The notes under the pieces: model-generated
Databases searched by the model: none
The model's input: only the letters and a program-made list of their open reading frames with translations
What the model was told of the DNA's origin: nothing
From: an uncultured Comamonadaceae bacterium
GTDB lineage: Bacteria > Pseudomonadota > Gammaproteobacteria > Burkholderiales > Burkholderiaceae
DNA length: 42,474 bases
Direction: 5' to 3'
Assembly: GCA_946482595.1 (NCBI GenBank)
Contig: CAMLSD010000034.1
Coordinates: 1 to 42,474, forward strand
Made by a program: the position numbers and the translations under genes
Shown here: positions 1 to 9,399 of the stretch, piece after piece
Layout of the letters: each line of letters starts with the position of its first letter
Position numbering within the stretch: position 1 is the stretch's first letter

Positions 1-2856
1 CTGGTCTTCAACGTCACCCTCAGCGCTGCCAGCCCGGTTGCCACGACCCACACCTTCAACCTGGGCGGTGGTTCGGCCGCGGCCAGCGACTACGGCGTGC
101 CGAGCTTCACCAACGGCGTCACCTACGACGCCGGCACGGGCCTGATCACCGTGCCCGCCGGTGTGACCACGTTCGACATCACCCTGCCCACGGTCGATGA
201 CGCCGAGATCGAGTCGACCGAAGCCGTGCCGCTGAGCATCGGCGGCGTGGATGTCACCGGCACGATCCTGGACAACGACTTCGCCCCGCCGTCGATCGAC
301 ATTCCGGACCTCAACGGTGCACAACCCGGCGAGAACACGGTGTCCGAAGCCGCTGCAGCGCCGCCCGCGGTGGGCAGCTTCACGATCACGGCCGCCGCCG
401 GTCTGCAATCGGTCTCGATCGAAGGCACCGACCTGAGTCTGGCGGACCTGACCGGCCTGGCCTCGACCCCGGTCACGATCACGACGGATCGCGGGTTCCT
501 GACGCTCACGGGCTATGACGGTGCAACCGGCGCGGTGAGCTACAGCTACCGCACCAACGGTGCCCAGGACCACCCGGCCGACAACGCGATGACCGATGTG
601 GTCGACATCACCGTGACCGACATCCAGAACCGCACGGCGCAGGGCACGCTGGACGTCCAGATCCTGGACACCACACCCACAGCCAACCCGGTCAATGTGG
701 AGGTTGGCCTCAGCGTGGGCAACACCAACATCATGCTGATGCTCGACTCCTCGGGCAGCATGGCCAACTCCAGCGGTGTGGCCGGTCAGACCCGCATGGA
801 TGTGATGCGTGCAGCCGTGAACCAACTGCTCGAGAGCTATGCCGACCTGGGCAACGTTCGCGTACTGCTGGTCGACTTCGACAGCACGGCACAGGTGCTC
901 GGCGGTGGCTGGATCACCCTGAGTGCGGCCCAGGCCTTCGTGAATGCCCTGGATACCAGCGGAGCGACGAACTACGACGCCGCGCTGACCACCGCAATGA
1001 GCGGCTGGGAGTCCGCTGGTCGCTTCACCGGCCCGAATACACAGAACATCGCCTACTTCATGTCCGACGGTGAACCGACGCTGTCGAACACCGGCGGCGC
1101 CGGCAACAACGGCAACACGTATGACCCCGGCCTGGGCGACGGCATCGATGCGACCGAGCAGGCCGCCTGGGAAAGTTTCCTGACGGCCAACGACATCAAC
1201 TCGTATGCCATCGGCCTGGGTTCGACCGGACCGTCCGTGGCTCAGCTGAACCCGATCGCCTATGACCCGAGCAACCCCTCGGGTTCTGACAGCACGAACA
1301 CGATCGTGGTCACCAGCCTCGAGCAGCTGTCCACCACCATCCAGGCCACCGTGAGCGCACCGCCCGTCAATGGCAACCTCACGGCTGAAGGTGGCGTGAC
1401 CATCGGTGCGGACGCGGACGGCGGATTCCTGCAAAGCATCACAGTGGCCGGCGTGACCTACACGCACGACGCTGTGAACAACGTGATCACCACCAGTGGC
1501 GGCACGCCAGCCGCGTTCACCTTCGATCCGGCCACGCACACCTTGTCTGTCGCCACGCCGCTGGGAGGCACGTTCACGATCGACATGCGTGAAACCAACA
1601 TCGGCAACTACAGCTACCAGGCATCGACCCAGTCAGGGACCGAGCTGATCGGCTACACCATCATCGATGCCGACGGCGACACCGCGTCGAACACGATCAC
1701 CGTGCAGGTCAGCGCGCCCCAGGCCGTGCCGCCCGATGCCAATGCCGACCAGGTGATCACCAACATCCTGGCACCCCAGATCGTCCTGCCCAGCGCGCTG
1801 CTGCTGGCCAACGACCAGTCCCCGTCAGGCGGCCTCAACGCCGGCAACCTGACGGTCAATACCGGCTGGAACGTCCCGGGTTCGGACTTCACGGCGGGCA
1901 GCGTCGGCCCGACCTTCTACACCTCGGGTCAGACGGCGTTCACCGTGAGCCGCAGCGCGTTCTCGCGCACAGGCCAGCAACCCAACGAGGCCGAAGCGCA
2001 GATCGTCGGCTTCGTGGGCGCCGTCGATGGGGGTACCACCAATCGCCGCGACGTCATCACCGTCTCGCTGCGCGCAGGTGAAACCCTCACGATCGACCAG
2101 GATCCGGGCGCCGACCGCGTGACCGTCGAATACCGCCTGGGCACGTCGGGAGGTTTCACGGACCTGGCCGACGGTGGCACCTTCACCGCGACCACCGACG
2201 GGCAATACCAGATCCGGGTCGAGAACATCCGCAACCCGGCCGGCTCGGGTGGTGACCGCAACGCGGGCGAGAACTACGCCCTGTCGATGACGATCAACTA
2301 CGCCAATGCCGACACGCTGAGTGACGTCAGCACGACCTACACCGTGGAGGACAACCGCGGCCTGACCGACACCGCCAACGTGACGCTGAGCTACCAGTCC
2401 GGCAGCACGCTGCAGGGGGACGGCTCCGCGAACGCGCTGCTGGGCGGCTCGGGCAATGACACCCTGGTCGGTGGCGCCGGCAACGACACGATGTTCGGTG
2501 GTGCCGGTGCGGACGTGTTCCGCTGGGGCCTGGCTGATGCAGGCTCTGCAGGTTCGCCTGCGCAGGACACCATCCTCGACTTCGACAATGGTGCGTCCGG
2601 CGACGTGCTCGACCTGCGCGACCTGCTGGTGGGCGAAACTGCCGGCAACCTGTCGAGCTACCTGCACATTCAGTCGAGCGGTGGCAACACCGTGGTGCAG
2701 ATCAGCTCGGGCGGTGGTTTTGCCGGCGGTGCCTTCAATGCGGCGGCAGTGGACCAGACCATCACGCTGGCGGGCGTGGACCTGATGGGCGGCCAGGCCA
2801 GCGAGCAGGTGATCCAGGACCTGCTCTCGCGTGGCAAGCTGATCATCGGCGACTGA
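1..2856 (+). CDS. LapA-like giant RTX adhesin, C-terminal 951 residues (5' end outside window)
   Basis: The frame is open from the first base, so this is the C-terminal part of a longer protein. The visible part starts with a Calx-beta-like segment (acidic VDDAEIEST pattern near residues 63-71). A von Willebrand A domain follows from about residue 236; its MIDAS motif DSSGS begins at residue 249, and a metal ion is expected to bind there. After several Ig-like or VCBS-like stretches, short RTX nonapeptide repeats of GGxGxD type lie at about residues 815-840. The end matches the type I secretion target region of large adhesins. Such proteins leave the cell through an ABC transporter, a fusion protein and a TolC-like pore, and stay on the surface for biofilm attachment. 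LapD, LapG and LapE-like genes follow at once, which supports a Lap system. The N-terminal retention module and LapG cleavage site would be upstream of the window. Confidence 0.85.
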   Translation: MVFNVTLSAASPVATTHTFNLGGGSAAASDYGVPSFTNGVTYDAGTGLITVPAGVTTFDITLPTVDDAEIESTEAVPLSIGGVDVTGTILDNDFAPPSIDIPDLNGAQPGENTVSEAAAAPPAVGSFTITAAAGLQSVSIEGTDLSLADLTGLASTPVTITTDRGFLTLTGYDGATGAVSYSYRTNGAQDHPADNAMTDVVDITVTDIQNRTAQGTLDVQILDTTPTANPVNVEVGLSVGNTNIMLMLDSSGSMANSSGVAGQTRMDVMRAAVNQLLESYADLGNVRVLLVDFDSTAQVLGGGWITLSAAQAFVNALDTSGATNYDAALTTAMSGWESAGRFTGPNTQNIAYFMSDGEPTLSNTGGAGNNGNTYDPGLGDGIDATEQAAWESFLTANDINSYAIGLGSTGPSVAQLNPIAYDPSNPSGSDSTNTIVVTSLEQLSTTIQATVSAPPVNGNLTAEGGVTIGADADGGFLQSITVAGVTYTHDAVNNVITTSGGTPAAFTFDPATHTLSVATPLGGTFTIDMRETNIGNYSYQASTQSGTELIGYTIIDADGDTASNTITVQVSAPQAVPPDANADQVITNILAPQIVLPSALLLANDQSPSGGLNAGNLTVNTGWNVPGSDFTAGSVGPTFYTSGQTAFTVSRSAFSRTGQQPNEAEAQIVGFVGAVDGGTTNRRDVITVSLRAGETLTIDQDPGADRVTVEYRLGTSGGFTDLADGGTFTATTDGQYQIRVENIRNPAGSGGDRNAGENYALSMTINYANADTLSDVSTTYTVEDNRGLTDTANVTLSYQSGSTLQGDGSANALLGGSGNDTLVGGAGNDTMFGGAGADVFRWGLADAGSAGSPAQDTILDFDNGASGDVLDLRDLLVGETAGNLSSYLHIQSSGGNTVVQISSGGGFAGGAFNAAAVDQTITLAGVDLMGGQASEQVIQDLLSRGKLIIGD

Positions 2857-2910
2857 GCCGTCGCGACCCCACCGGATCAGGCGCTGATCCGGTTCAGGGT
2901 TCAACTCAAA

Positions 2911-2944
2911 GGCCGCCGGCGGGGCAACCCGCCGGCGGCCTTGT
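2911..2944. terminator. Bidirectional hairpin between the convergent adhesin and lapD genes
   Basis: Perfect 13-bp stem (2911-2923 with 2928-2940) closed by a GCAA tetraloop. It is preceded by AAA and followed by TT, so it has only weak U-tracts on either strand. It lies between two convergent stop codons and probably ends transcription from both sides. Confidence 0.7.
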
Positions 2945-2966
2945 CATGTGCGGCAAGAGCGCTTGC

Positions 2967-4886
2967 TCAGCGGGCGCTGCCGGGCCACTGCACCGCCGGG
3001 CCGGTCACGCCATCGATGCCGCACTCCCACAGCGCAGCCATGTCGTCGGGTGACGCAACGCCCTCGGCATAGACCGCAATCCCCAGGGCGTGGACCATCT
3101 GCACGGCGCCCTGCACAAAACTGCGCGTGGCCTGGTCCTCCGCGCTGCCCCGCACGAAGCGGGCATCGAGCTTGATGAAGTCCAACCCCAGTTCATACAG
3201 CCGGTCGATGCGTGCCAGCTGCTCGCCAGCATGCTCCAGGCCGAACCGGGCACCGAACTGATGGGCCAGCTGGCAGACCTCACGCACCAGCCCCTGATGC
3301 TGCACAGCAGCGGCTTCCGGCAGTTCAAGCCACAAGGACCGCGCCGCATCACCCGCGCCTGCCAGCAGTTCGCGCAACCCGGCCGAGAAGCGCGGGTCGG
3401 CAACCGACGCCAGCGACAGGTTGAGCCCCAGCGCCACGCCGTCTCGCGAGATCTCGGCCAGTGCAAGCCGCACCCCGGCCAGGTCCACCTCGGCAATGGT
3501 CTGGGTACGCAAGGCCAGCGGCAGCCACAGCGATGCCGCGGCATAGTCGCCCTGCGGTTCAAGCTGGATGCGCACCGGGCACTCATGGTGCAGCAGGGAC
3601 CCACCGCGATCGACCACCGGATAGCGCTGCAGGCGCACGCCGCCCTGCGCCAGCGCGGCGCCGATGCGCCGCTTCCAGGCCTCCTGCCCCAGGGTGTCGG
3701 CCACCGTGCTGAGTTCGCCCTGGCTCTGCACGGCATAACGGCCCTGCGCTTCGGCACGCGCCAGTGCGGCATCGGTGCCAGCCAGCAATTGCGACAGGCT
3801 CATTCCCCTCGCGTAGCGCATGGCGCCGACAACCGCATCGACCCGCGGGCCGAAAGGCTCGTGCGCAACCTGCATGGCCCGGGCGAGTGCTGTGGCCAGG
3901 TCGTGCGCATCAGTCTGCGCCGGCAGGCAGACGGCAAAATCGGGCCCGTTGAGCCGCCCGATCGACGCGTCGGGGTGATCCTTCGCAAACTGCCGCAGTG
4001 CGTCCACCGTGGCCTGGATGAGCTGATCGGCCTCGCGACGGCCGAGCGCCTGGTTCAGCCCGGCCAGGTCGAGCAGTCGGGTCATGATGAGCACACCTTG
4101 CGGTGCAGCGTCCTCGCGCTCGAGTTCGAGTTGCAGCGAAGTCACGAAGTGGCGCCGGTGCGAAACCCCGGTGGCCGGGTCGCAGTTGGCCTGCAGCCGC
4201 AAGGACTCGAGCTGTTCGGTCTGCTCCTCGAACACCTGCTTGAGTCGCTGCACCATCGAGTTCATCGCGCGGGTCAGGCGCTGCAGTTCGGGCACACGAG
4301 GTTCGCTCACGGTCACGAACTGCCGGTTCACCAGGGCCTGGGCCTGGTCGACCGCCGAGCGCAACGGTCTGCGGATGCTGCGCACGATGACGTTGCCGAT
4401 CGCACCTGCCGCCAGGCCCACCAGCGCAAGCCACATGCCGGCACGCAGGCCGCCTTGCCACAGGTCGGCATAGGCAAACGAGGAATGGCTGATGACCTCG
4501 ACCGTGCCAAGCGCCCGCCAGCCGTCGCTGACCTGCGCCAGGCCAGGCTCCGAGCGGATCGGCAGCAGGGCCACGAACCACTGGGGCGCCCCGGCATCGA
4601 CCGGGTTGGCCTGACGATCGATGCTGCTGCCGTCCGTCCCGACGTAGCGGATGCGCTGATAGAAACCGGTGTCGAACTGGGCCGACACCAGCAGCTCGAT
4701 CATGCCCGGGTCGCCCTTGTGCTGAGACAGCGCCAGCGCCAGCGAGCCCGCGTTGTCGCTGTTCTTGATCTTCAGCTGTGTCTCGACATAGCTGCGCGCC
4801 GACACCATCGTGACCGCAAAACTGCCCACGAAGGCCACGACCACCGTGAGCACCACCACCAGCCACATCTGTCGGATCAGGGACAT
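2967..4886 (-). CDS. lapD: LapD-like c-di-GMP receptor with degenerate GGDEF and EAL domains (639 aa)
   Basis: Inner-membrane receptor that in the Lap system binds c-di-GMP in the cytoplasm and holds the protease LapG in the periplasm, which protects the adhesin. Layout: TM helix at residues 8-28, a periplasmic domain of about 115 residues, a second TM at about 148-168, HAMP, GGDEF and EAL. The GGDEF site reads NGPDF (313-317) and the EAL site reads ECPVR (435-439), so neither synthesis nor hydrolysis of c-di-GMP is expected. This is the usual state of LapD. The late EAL-domain segments IKLD and VYAEGV remain. I chose the ATG at 4886 because GAAGGAG sits 6 nt upstream; an earlier in-frame start at 4934 lacks this and adds a non-family N-terminus. 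It lies 72 nt downstream of lapG on the same strand, probably in one operon. Confidence 0.88.
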   Translation of the reverse strand: MSLIRQMWLVVVLTVVVAFVGSFAVTMVSARSYVETQLKIKNSDNAGSLALALSQHKGDPGMIELLVSAQFDTGFYQRIRYVGTDGSSIDRQANPVDAGAPQWFVALLPIRSEPGLAQVSDGWRALGTVEVISHSSFAYADLWQGGLRAGMWLALVGLAAGAIGNVIVRSIRRPLRSAVDQAQALVNRQFVTVSEPRVPELQRLTRAMNSMVQRLKQVFEEQTEQLESLRLQANCDPATGVSHRRHFVTSLQLELEREDAAPQGVLIMTRLLDLAGLNQALGRREADQLIQATVDALRQFAKDHPDASIGRLNGPDFAVCLPAQTDAHDLATALARAMQVAHEPFGPRVDAVVGAMRYARGMSLSQLLAGTDAALARAEAQGRYAVQSQGELSTVADTLGQEAWKRRIGAALAQGGVRLQRYPVVDRGGSLLHHECPVRIQLEPQGDYAAASLWLPLALRTQTIAEVDLAGVRLALAEISRDGVALGLNLSLASVADPRFSAGLRELLAGAGDAARSLWLELPEAAAVQHQGLVREVCQLAHQFGARFGLEHAGEQLARIDRLYELGLDFIKLDARFVRGSAEDQATRSFVQGAVQMVHALGIAVYAEGVASPDDMAALWECGIDGVTGPAVQWPGSAR

Positions 4887-4958
4887 GCACGCTCCTTCTC
4901 TGTCACGGTGTTGCCACCGTGTCTTCACTGCCATCGATTGCCGCGGGGTGTCGTCGCA

Positions 4959-5666
4959 TCATGGCGCGAACCCCTCTTCACGGGCCTTGGCCAGCACCTC
5001 CCGCCAGCGCGACAGTCGCGCCACCGGGTCGCCTGCCGAGGTTGCCCCCACCCCTTGCCAAAGGCCCTGACCGTTGAAACTGAACACCGGGGTGAGATCG
5101 GGCCGGCGCGATGCGGGGCGGATCTCGCCGATCAGGTTGTCCAGGATCAGCGGCTCGGACTGCGGGGTGGCGTAGTAGGCCAGTACCATGTGTGCGACGC
5201 TCGCACCGCCCGCCCCACCGATGGCCGCGCGAACGTACACCATCCGCAAGCGCTCGGGCGGCACGCCCAGACTGAGCAGGCTGAAGTACTTGGCCATCGC
5301 GAAGTCCTCGCAGTCGCCCTGCCCCTGGTTCAGGAACTCGAGCGGACTGGCCCAGTAGTCCTGCAGGCCCCACACCTGGATGTCGTCGCGAAAGCCCAGC
5401 TTGCGATTGAAGAAGACGTTCACGCCGGCCAGCTTGGCGTTTTCATCGACACCGGCCAGATCGCTGAGCGCTGTCTGCAACGCACGCGCCCCCGCCTCCG
5501 CCTGCGGCCCGAGGCGCTGGGCCGCCCGCGCCATGCGTTCGCCATCCAGTGCCATGGCCCACCACGCGGCCAATGTCAGCAGCACGGCGCACAAACACTC
5601 GGCGATACGTGTGCGGCCGCCCGACGAGGCAGGAAGATCGGCAGCGAAGGCAGGACGTGCGGGCAT
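4959..5666 (-). CDS. lapG: LapG-like periplasmic transglutaminase-like cysteine protease
   Basis: LapG cuts the N-terminal region of the surface adhesin and releases it when LapD is not bound to c-di-GMP. The catalytic triad is visible: Cys119 in GDCEDFA, His159 in VAHMVLAYY and Asp176 in ILDNLI (numbering from the ATG at 5666). The spacing resembles characterised LapG proteins apart from a small Gly-rich insertion before the His. A hydrophobic segment at about residues 20-40 looks like a signal peptide or anchor. The start is uncertain. ATG 5666 gives 235 aa, near the family length. ATG 5780 also has a purine-rich stretch upstream, but its extra N-terminus is unlike a secreted protein. The gene precedes lapD and is divergent from the lapE-like gene. 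Confidence 0.85.
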   Translation of the reverse strand: MPARPAFAADLPASSGGRTRIAECLCAVLLTLAAWWAMALDGERMARAAQRLGPQAEAGARALQTALSDLAGVDENAKLAGVNVFFNRKLGFRDDIQVWGLQDYWASPLEFLNQGQGDCEDFAMAKYFSLLSLGVPPERLRMVYVRAAIGGAGGASVAHMVLAYYATPQSEPLILDNLIGEIRPASRRPDLTPVFSFNGQGLWQGVGATSAGDPVARLSRWREVLAKAREEGFAP

Positions 5667-5929
5667 CAGGCTCGACAGGCTATCGTAAAAAGGCAGTGCC
5701 GCCGTCGGGAAACACGACAGGCCCACACACGACCACGCGACATGCGGTACAACCGCCCCGCAATCCGTGACGGAATTCATGAATCCCCCTGAAGTGGGGG
5801 TGGGGCCAAAAAGACGGGCCCGATACACTCGCGCGCGCAGCCGGATTCTGTTACTTCTGGCAACCAAGCCTCCGGGAGCGTGCGGTCAACATGACGAACC
5901 GTGCGGTCCCTCCTGAAGAAAGTACCTTG
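5667..5929. other. Divergent intergenic region between lapG and lapE
   Basis: 263 bp that must hold promoters for both divergent genes. A small hairpin (CCCCC ... GGGGG around 5784-5800) is visible. I see no convincing -35/-10 pair on either strand. If lapG starts at 5780, part of this region is coding. Confidence 0.4.
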
Positions 5930-7450
5930 ATGAAGATGACGAAGCCGCTTACCACCCTCGCGCTGGCGCTGAGTTGCGCGTTTGCCTCAGCCCAGACCAT
6001 GGATCCCCTGAAGGAGGCGGCTCGCAAGGCCATCGAAACCAACCCCGAGGTCACGGCAAGGCTCAACGCCTACCGCGCCTCGCTCAGCGAAGTCGATGCA
6101 GCCCGTGGCGGGTACTACCCGCGCGTCGACCTGAGCGCCAATGTCGGCCGCGACAGTGACCGCATCAGCACCCGCAATCCCCAGTCCGATCACGTCAACC
6201 GCAACGGTGTGAGCGTGTCGGTCACGCAGATGCTCTGGGACGGCCTGGCCACCCGCAATGAGGTGCAACGTCTGGGCCATGCGCGGCTGAGCCGCTACTT
6301 CGAGTTCGTCGACACCTCCGAACAGGCCGCCCTCGAAGCGGCGCGCGCCCACTTCGACGTGATGCGGTTCCGTCGGCTGGTCGAACTGGCCGAAGACAAC
6401 TACGTCCAGCACAAGTCGTCGCACGACCAGATCCAGTCGCGCTTCCGGGCTGGCGTGAGCCGTGGTGTGGACCTGGAACAGGCCGCTGCGCGCCTGGCGC
6501 TGGCCGAGTCGAACCTGGTGACCGAGATTGCGAACCTGCATGACGTGACGGCGCGCTACCAGCGCATCGTCGGCGAGTTCCCGCCTGCTGCACTGTCCGG
6601 CTCGCCCACCCGCCTGAATCTTGGCATGGCGCCTGACGCCTCGCAGTCGCTCCAGGCGGCCCTGAGCCGCAGCCCCGCCATCTCGGCCGCCATCGAAAGC
6701 GCACGTGCCGCACGGGCGCAGGCCGCCGGACGCGACGCCGCGTTCCAGCCCCGTCTTGAAGCGCGGCTTCGCACGGGTGCCGGCAGCAACTACGACGGCA
6801 TCCGCGACCAGAAGCGCGACACCGTGGCCGAACTGGTGATGAACTGGAACCTCTTCAACGGCGGCTCCGACCGGGCCCGCACCCGCCAGTTCGCCGACCT
6901 TGCCGCGCAGGCGGCCGACCTGCGCGACAAGGCCTGTCGCGACGTGCGCCAGACCGCCCTGATCGCCTACAACGACACCCGCAAGCTGGTCGACCAGCTC
7001 AAGCACCTCGACGCCAATCAGCTGGCCATCGAGAAGGCACGCGACGCCTACCGCAAGCAGTTCGACATCGGCCAGCGCAGCCTGCTGGACCTGCTCAATG
7101 CCGAAAACGAGCTCTACACCGCCCGTCGCGCCTACGTGAACGCCGACCACGACCTGAGCATCGCCTACGCCCGCACCTACGCCGCGCAGGGCAGCCTGCT
7201 CAGCGCACTGGGCCTGGCTCGCTCGGAAGCGTCTGCCGCTGAAGCCGAGGCTGCCGCCTGGGCGGCTGGCGAGGACGCCGCCGCGCGCTGCCCGGTCGTC
7301 GGGCCCGAGGTGATGGTCACGCCGCGCAGCGAACTCGATGCCCGCGCCAAGGCCCTGATGAGTGCCGCAGAACCGATCCGCCCCGCGGCGCCGGCAGCAC
7401 CGGCGTCTGCACCGGCCGGCGCGACGCCGCGCACTCAACAGCGGCCCTGA
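5930..7450 (+). CDS. lapE: TolC/LapE-like outer-membrane efflux channel for type I secretion (506 aa)
   Basis: Outer-membrane channel of the OEP/TolC family, expected to export the adhesin encoded at the window's left edge. It has a signal peptide (basic MKMTK, hydrophobic core, predicted cleavage after ASA at residue 21). Two long alpha-helical repeats follow with typical TolC features, including NPEV near the start, a VTQMLWDG strand, and the second-repeat MNWNLFNGG and FDIGQRSLLDLLNAENELY segments. The C-terminus ends in an Ala/Pro-rich tail. I chose the ATG at 5930 because GAAGAAAG lies 8 nt upstream and it opens directly on the signal peptide; an ATG at 5891 would bury it. No LapB (ABC) or LapC (membrane fusion) gene follows in the window. 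Confidence 0.85.
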   Translation: MKMTKPLTTLALALSCAFASAQTMDPLKEAARKAIETNPEVTARLNAYRASLSEVDAARGGYYPRVDLSANVGRDSDRISTRNPQSDHVNRNGVSVSVTQMLWDGLATRNEVQRLGHARLSRYFEFVDTSEQAALEAARAHFDVMRFRRLVELAEDNYVQHKSSHDQIQSRFRAGVSRGVDLEQAAARLALAESNLVTEIANLHDVTARYQRIVGEFPPAALSGSPTRLNLGMAPDASQSLQAALSRSPAISAAIESARAARAQAAGRDAAFQPRLEARLRTGAGSNYDGIRDQKRDTVAELVMNWNLFNGGSDRARTRQFADLAAQAADLRDKACRDVRQTALIAYNDTRKLVDQLKHLDANQLAIEKARDAYRKQFDIGQRSLLDLLNAENELYTARRAYVNADHDLSIAYARTYAAQGSLLSALGLARSEASAAEAEAAAWAAGEDAAARCPVVGPEVMVTPRSELDARAKALMSAAEPIRPAAPAAPASAPAGATPRTQQRP

Positions 7451-7525
7451 GGCACTGAGCCCTGCCCCGGCGCGCGCTCCTGGGCGCAGGCCGGGCCGGC
7501 TCGGGCTGACCGGCCTGCCCGGCTG

Positions 7526-8014
7526 TCAGGGCGACACGGACCGGCGACCGGGGAGCGTCACCGTGACCGGCACGGCCTCGCAGCTTGCGGGCAAGGCTGA
7601 AGGGGCTGCCACGGTTTCGCCGATGAGGTCAGCCAACGTCACGCCATCCAGCTCCCGAAAGTAGGCCTGAAGCCCGGCCTGGAACACATGCCGCAGCCGG
7701 CATGACATCGACAGGGCGCAATGATTGGTGCGATCGTCGAAACACTCGACCAGGCGGAAGTCCGTCTCGCATTCGCGCACCACGTCGCCGACCCGGATCT
7801 GATCGGCCGGGCGCCCCAGCCGCAGGCCGCCACCCCGGCCACGTGTGGTGGCCAGCAGCCCCCCCCGTGCCAGATCGCTGACGATCTTCATCACATGGTT
7901 GCGCGACAGGCCGTGCGCCTGCGTCAGCTCAGTGATGGTCACCAGCCGGTCGGCATGTCGGGCGCAGTGCATCAGCACGCGCAGGCTGTAGTCGGTGTAT
8001 TCGGACAGTCGCAT
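7526..8014 (-). CDS. nsrR: Rrf2-family regulator, NsrR-like (162 aa)
   Basis: Winged-helix Rrf2 repressor. The N-terminus (MRLSEYTDYSLRVLM), the SRNHVMKI recognition helix (about residues 37-44) and the wing RGRGGGLRLG match NsrR closely. Cysteines at 91, 99 and 105 (C-X7-C-X5-C) fit NsrR's Fe-S ligands rather than the IscR pattern. NsrR carries a [4Fe-4S] cluster, binds DNA as a dimer and releases it when nitric oxide attacks the cluster. The ATG at 8014 starts at the conserved MRL and has GGGGGA 8 nt upstream; the ATG at 8020 is too close to that site. It lies downstream of serA and the suf operon on the same strand. The operator-like repeat in front of sufB is of NsrR type. Another Fe-S-sensing Rrf2 role (for example a suf-specific repressor) is possible. 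Confidence 0.75.
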   Translation of the reverse strand: MRLSEYTDYSLRVLMHCARHADRLVTITELTQAHGLSRNHVMKIVSDLARGGLLATTRGRGGGLRLGRPADQIRVGDVVRECETDFRLVECFDDRTNHCALSMSCRLRHVFQAGLQAYFRELDGVTLADLIGETVAAPSALPASCEAVPVTVTLPGRRSVSP

Positions 8015-8074
8015 CTTCATATCCCCCGCAGACGGGTGCGCGGCAGCTTAGCGCGTCTGCCCACCCCCCGCCAT

Positions 8075-8092
8075 GCCGGCCTTCAGGCCGGC
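8075..8092 (-). other. Hairpin overlapping the serA stop codon
   Basis: Perfect 7-bp GC stem (8075-8081 with 8086-8092) whose 4-nt loop includes the serA stop codon. There is no U-tract, so it is not a clear terminator. It may tune read-through or mRNA stability between serA and the Rrf2 gene. Confidence 0.45.
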
Positions 8093-9300
8093 CGTCGCAA
8101 GGTCTCGAACACGGCCCGTGTGCCAGCAATGCCTCGCAAGGCCTGCATCGTGGCCGTGACCATCGGGCGATCCAGATCGACCACGGCAATGCCGGTGCCG
8201 CCCCCGGTCTGCAAGTGAAGCTGGCTGACGTTGTAGCCCCCCTTCGCCAGCACCGCATTCACCTGCGACATCAGCCCCGGCTGATCGTCATGCAGATGCA
8301 GCACGCGCGACACGGCCCGCGAGTCGGCGGGCGCCAGCTCGGGCAGGTTCACGCTGCCTCGCACCGCGCCATGCAAGAGATAGTCGCGCAGCTTTTCCGA
8401 CACCTCGACACCCAGATTGCGCTGCGCCTCCTGGGTGGAGCCGCCGATGTGCGGCGTGAGGATCACGTTGTCCAGAGCCTGCAGCGGCGAGACGAAGGCC
8501 TCGGCCGAAGACGCGGGCTCGACGGGGAAAACGTCGACCGCAGCGCCTCGCAGGCGGCCGCTGCGCAGCTCGGCGCACAGCGCGTCGATGTCCACCGCCT
8601 GGCCGCGCGCCAGGTTGATCAGCACGGCGCCGTCCTTCATGCGCGCCAGGCGCGCCGCATCGATCAGGCCCCGGGTGCCCGCGCCGGCCGGCACATGCAG
8701 GGTCACGACGTCGGCCTGCGCCAGCAACTCGTCGAGCGAAGCCGCGGGCGCGGCATTGCCCAGTGGCAGGCGGGCTTCGACGTCGTGGAACACCACGCGC
8801 ATGCCCAGCGCCTCGGCCAGCAGGCCGGTCTGGGTGCCGATCTTGCCGTAGCCGACGATGCCCAGGGTCTTGCCCCGGATCTCGTTGGCGCCGCGTGCGT
8901 CCTTCAGCCATTGCCCGCGGCGTGCGGCGGCGTGCCGCTCAGGCACACGGCGAAGCAGCGCAATCGCATGGCTCACCACCAGCTCGGCAACCGAGCGGGT
9001 GTTGGAGAACGGCCCGTTGAATACCGCCACACCCCGCTGGGCGGCCGCGCTCAGATCGATGTTGTTGGTGCCGGTGCAATAGGCACCCACGGCCCGCAAC
9101 CGAGGCGCATGTGCGAGCGCCGCCGCATCGAGCTGGGTGCGAGAGCGCAAGCCGACCAGGTCTGCATCGGCAAGCAGGCCGTGCAGTTCGGCGCCAACGG
9201 GCGCGTGGCTCAGGCGGATGATCTCGACGCCAGGCAAGGCCTGAAGCACCGGGGTGGCACTGGCATGGATGTCTTCGAGCAGCAGGATGTTCAGGGTCAT
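8083..9300 (-). CDS. serA: D-3-phosphoglycerate dehydrogenase with C-terminal ACT domain (405 aa)
   Basis: Catalyses the first step of serine synthesis, oxidising 3-phosphoglycerate with NAD+. The Rossmann motif GYGKIG is at residues 150-155. The catalytic residues are Arg232 (NLARG), Glu261 (DVFPVEP) and His284 (TPHIGGSTQEAQ). An ACT domain fills residues 325-405, as in the short E. coli-type SerA that serine inhibits. The length matches that type (about 410 aa). It starts 99 nt after sufT and ends 68 nt before the NsrR-like gene on the same strand, so it may be co-transcribed with suf. One inferred link is that serine is the precursor of cysteine, the sulfur donor used by SufS. Confidence 0.9.
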   Translation of the reverse strand: MTLNILLLEDIHASATPVLQALPGVEIIRLSHAPVGAELHGLLADADLVGLRSRTQLDAAALAHAPRLRAVGAYCTGTNNIDLSAAAQRGVAVFNGPFSNTRSVAELVVSHAIALLRRVPERHAAARRGQWLKDARGANEIRGKTLGIVGYGKIGTQTGLLAEALGMRVVFHDVEARLPLGNAAPAASLDELLAQADVVTLHVPAGAGTRGLIDAARLARMKDGAVLINLARGQAVDIDALCAELRSGRLRGAAVDVFPVEPASSAEAFVSPLQALDNVILTPHIGGSTQEAQRNLGVEVSEKLRDYLLHGAVRGSVNLPELAPADSRAVSRVLHLHDDQPGLMSQVNAVLAKGGYNVSQLHLQTGGGTGIAVVDLDRPMVTATMQALRGIAGTRAVFETLRRPA

Positions 9301-9399
9301 GTCGGGTCGGGACAGGAGCGTCCGTTGTGGATGGAATGGGGGGTGCAGCGGCCTGCGCGATCGCGGGGCTGGGGCTGGGTTCAGGGGGCGGCCACGGCG

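Noticed and set aside
1825..2904. Open frame antisense to the adhesin C-terminus
   Set aside because: It overlaps RTX-coding DNA and the hairpin, and has an unnatural composition.
3090..5792. Long open frame on the plus strand across lapD and lapG
   Set aside because: It is antisense to two well-supported genes. High-GC codon bias produces such frames, and its protein is Arg/His/Gln-rich without any domain.
7451..7525. GC-rich repeats after lapE as a terminator
   Set aside because: The possible 7-bp stem has a very long loop and no U-tract.
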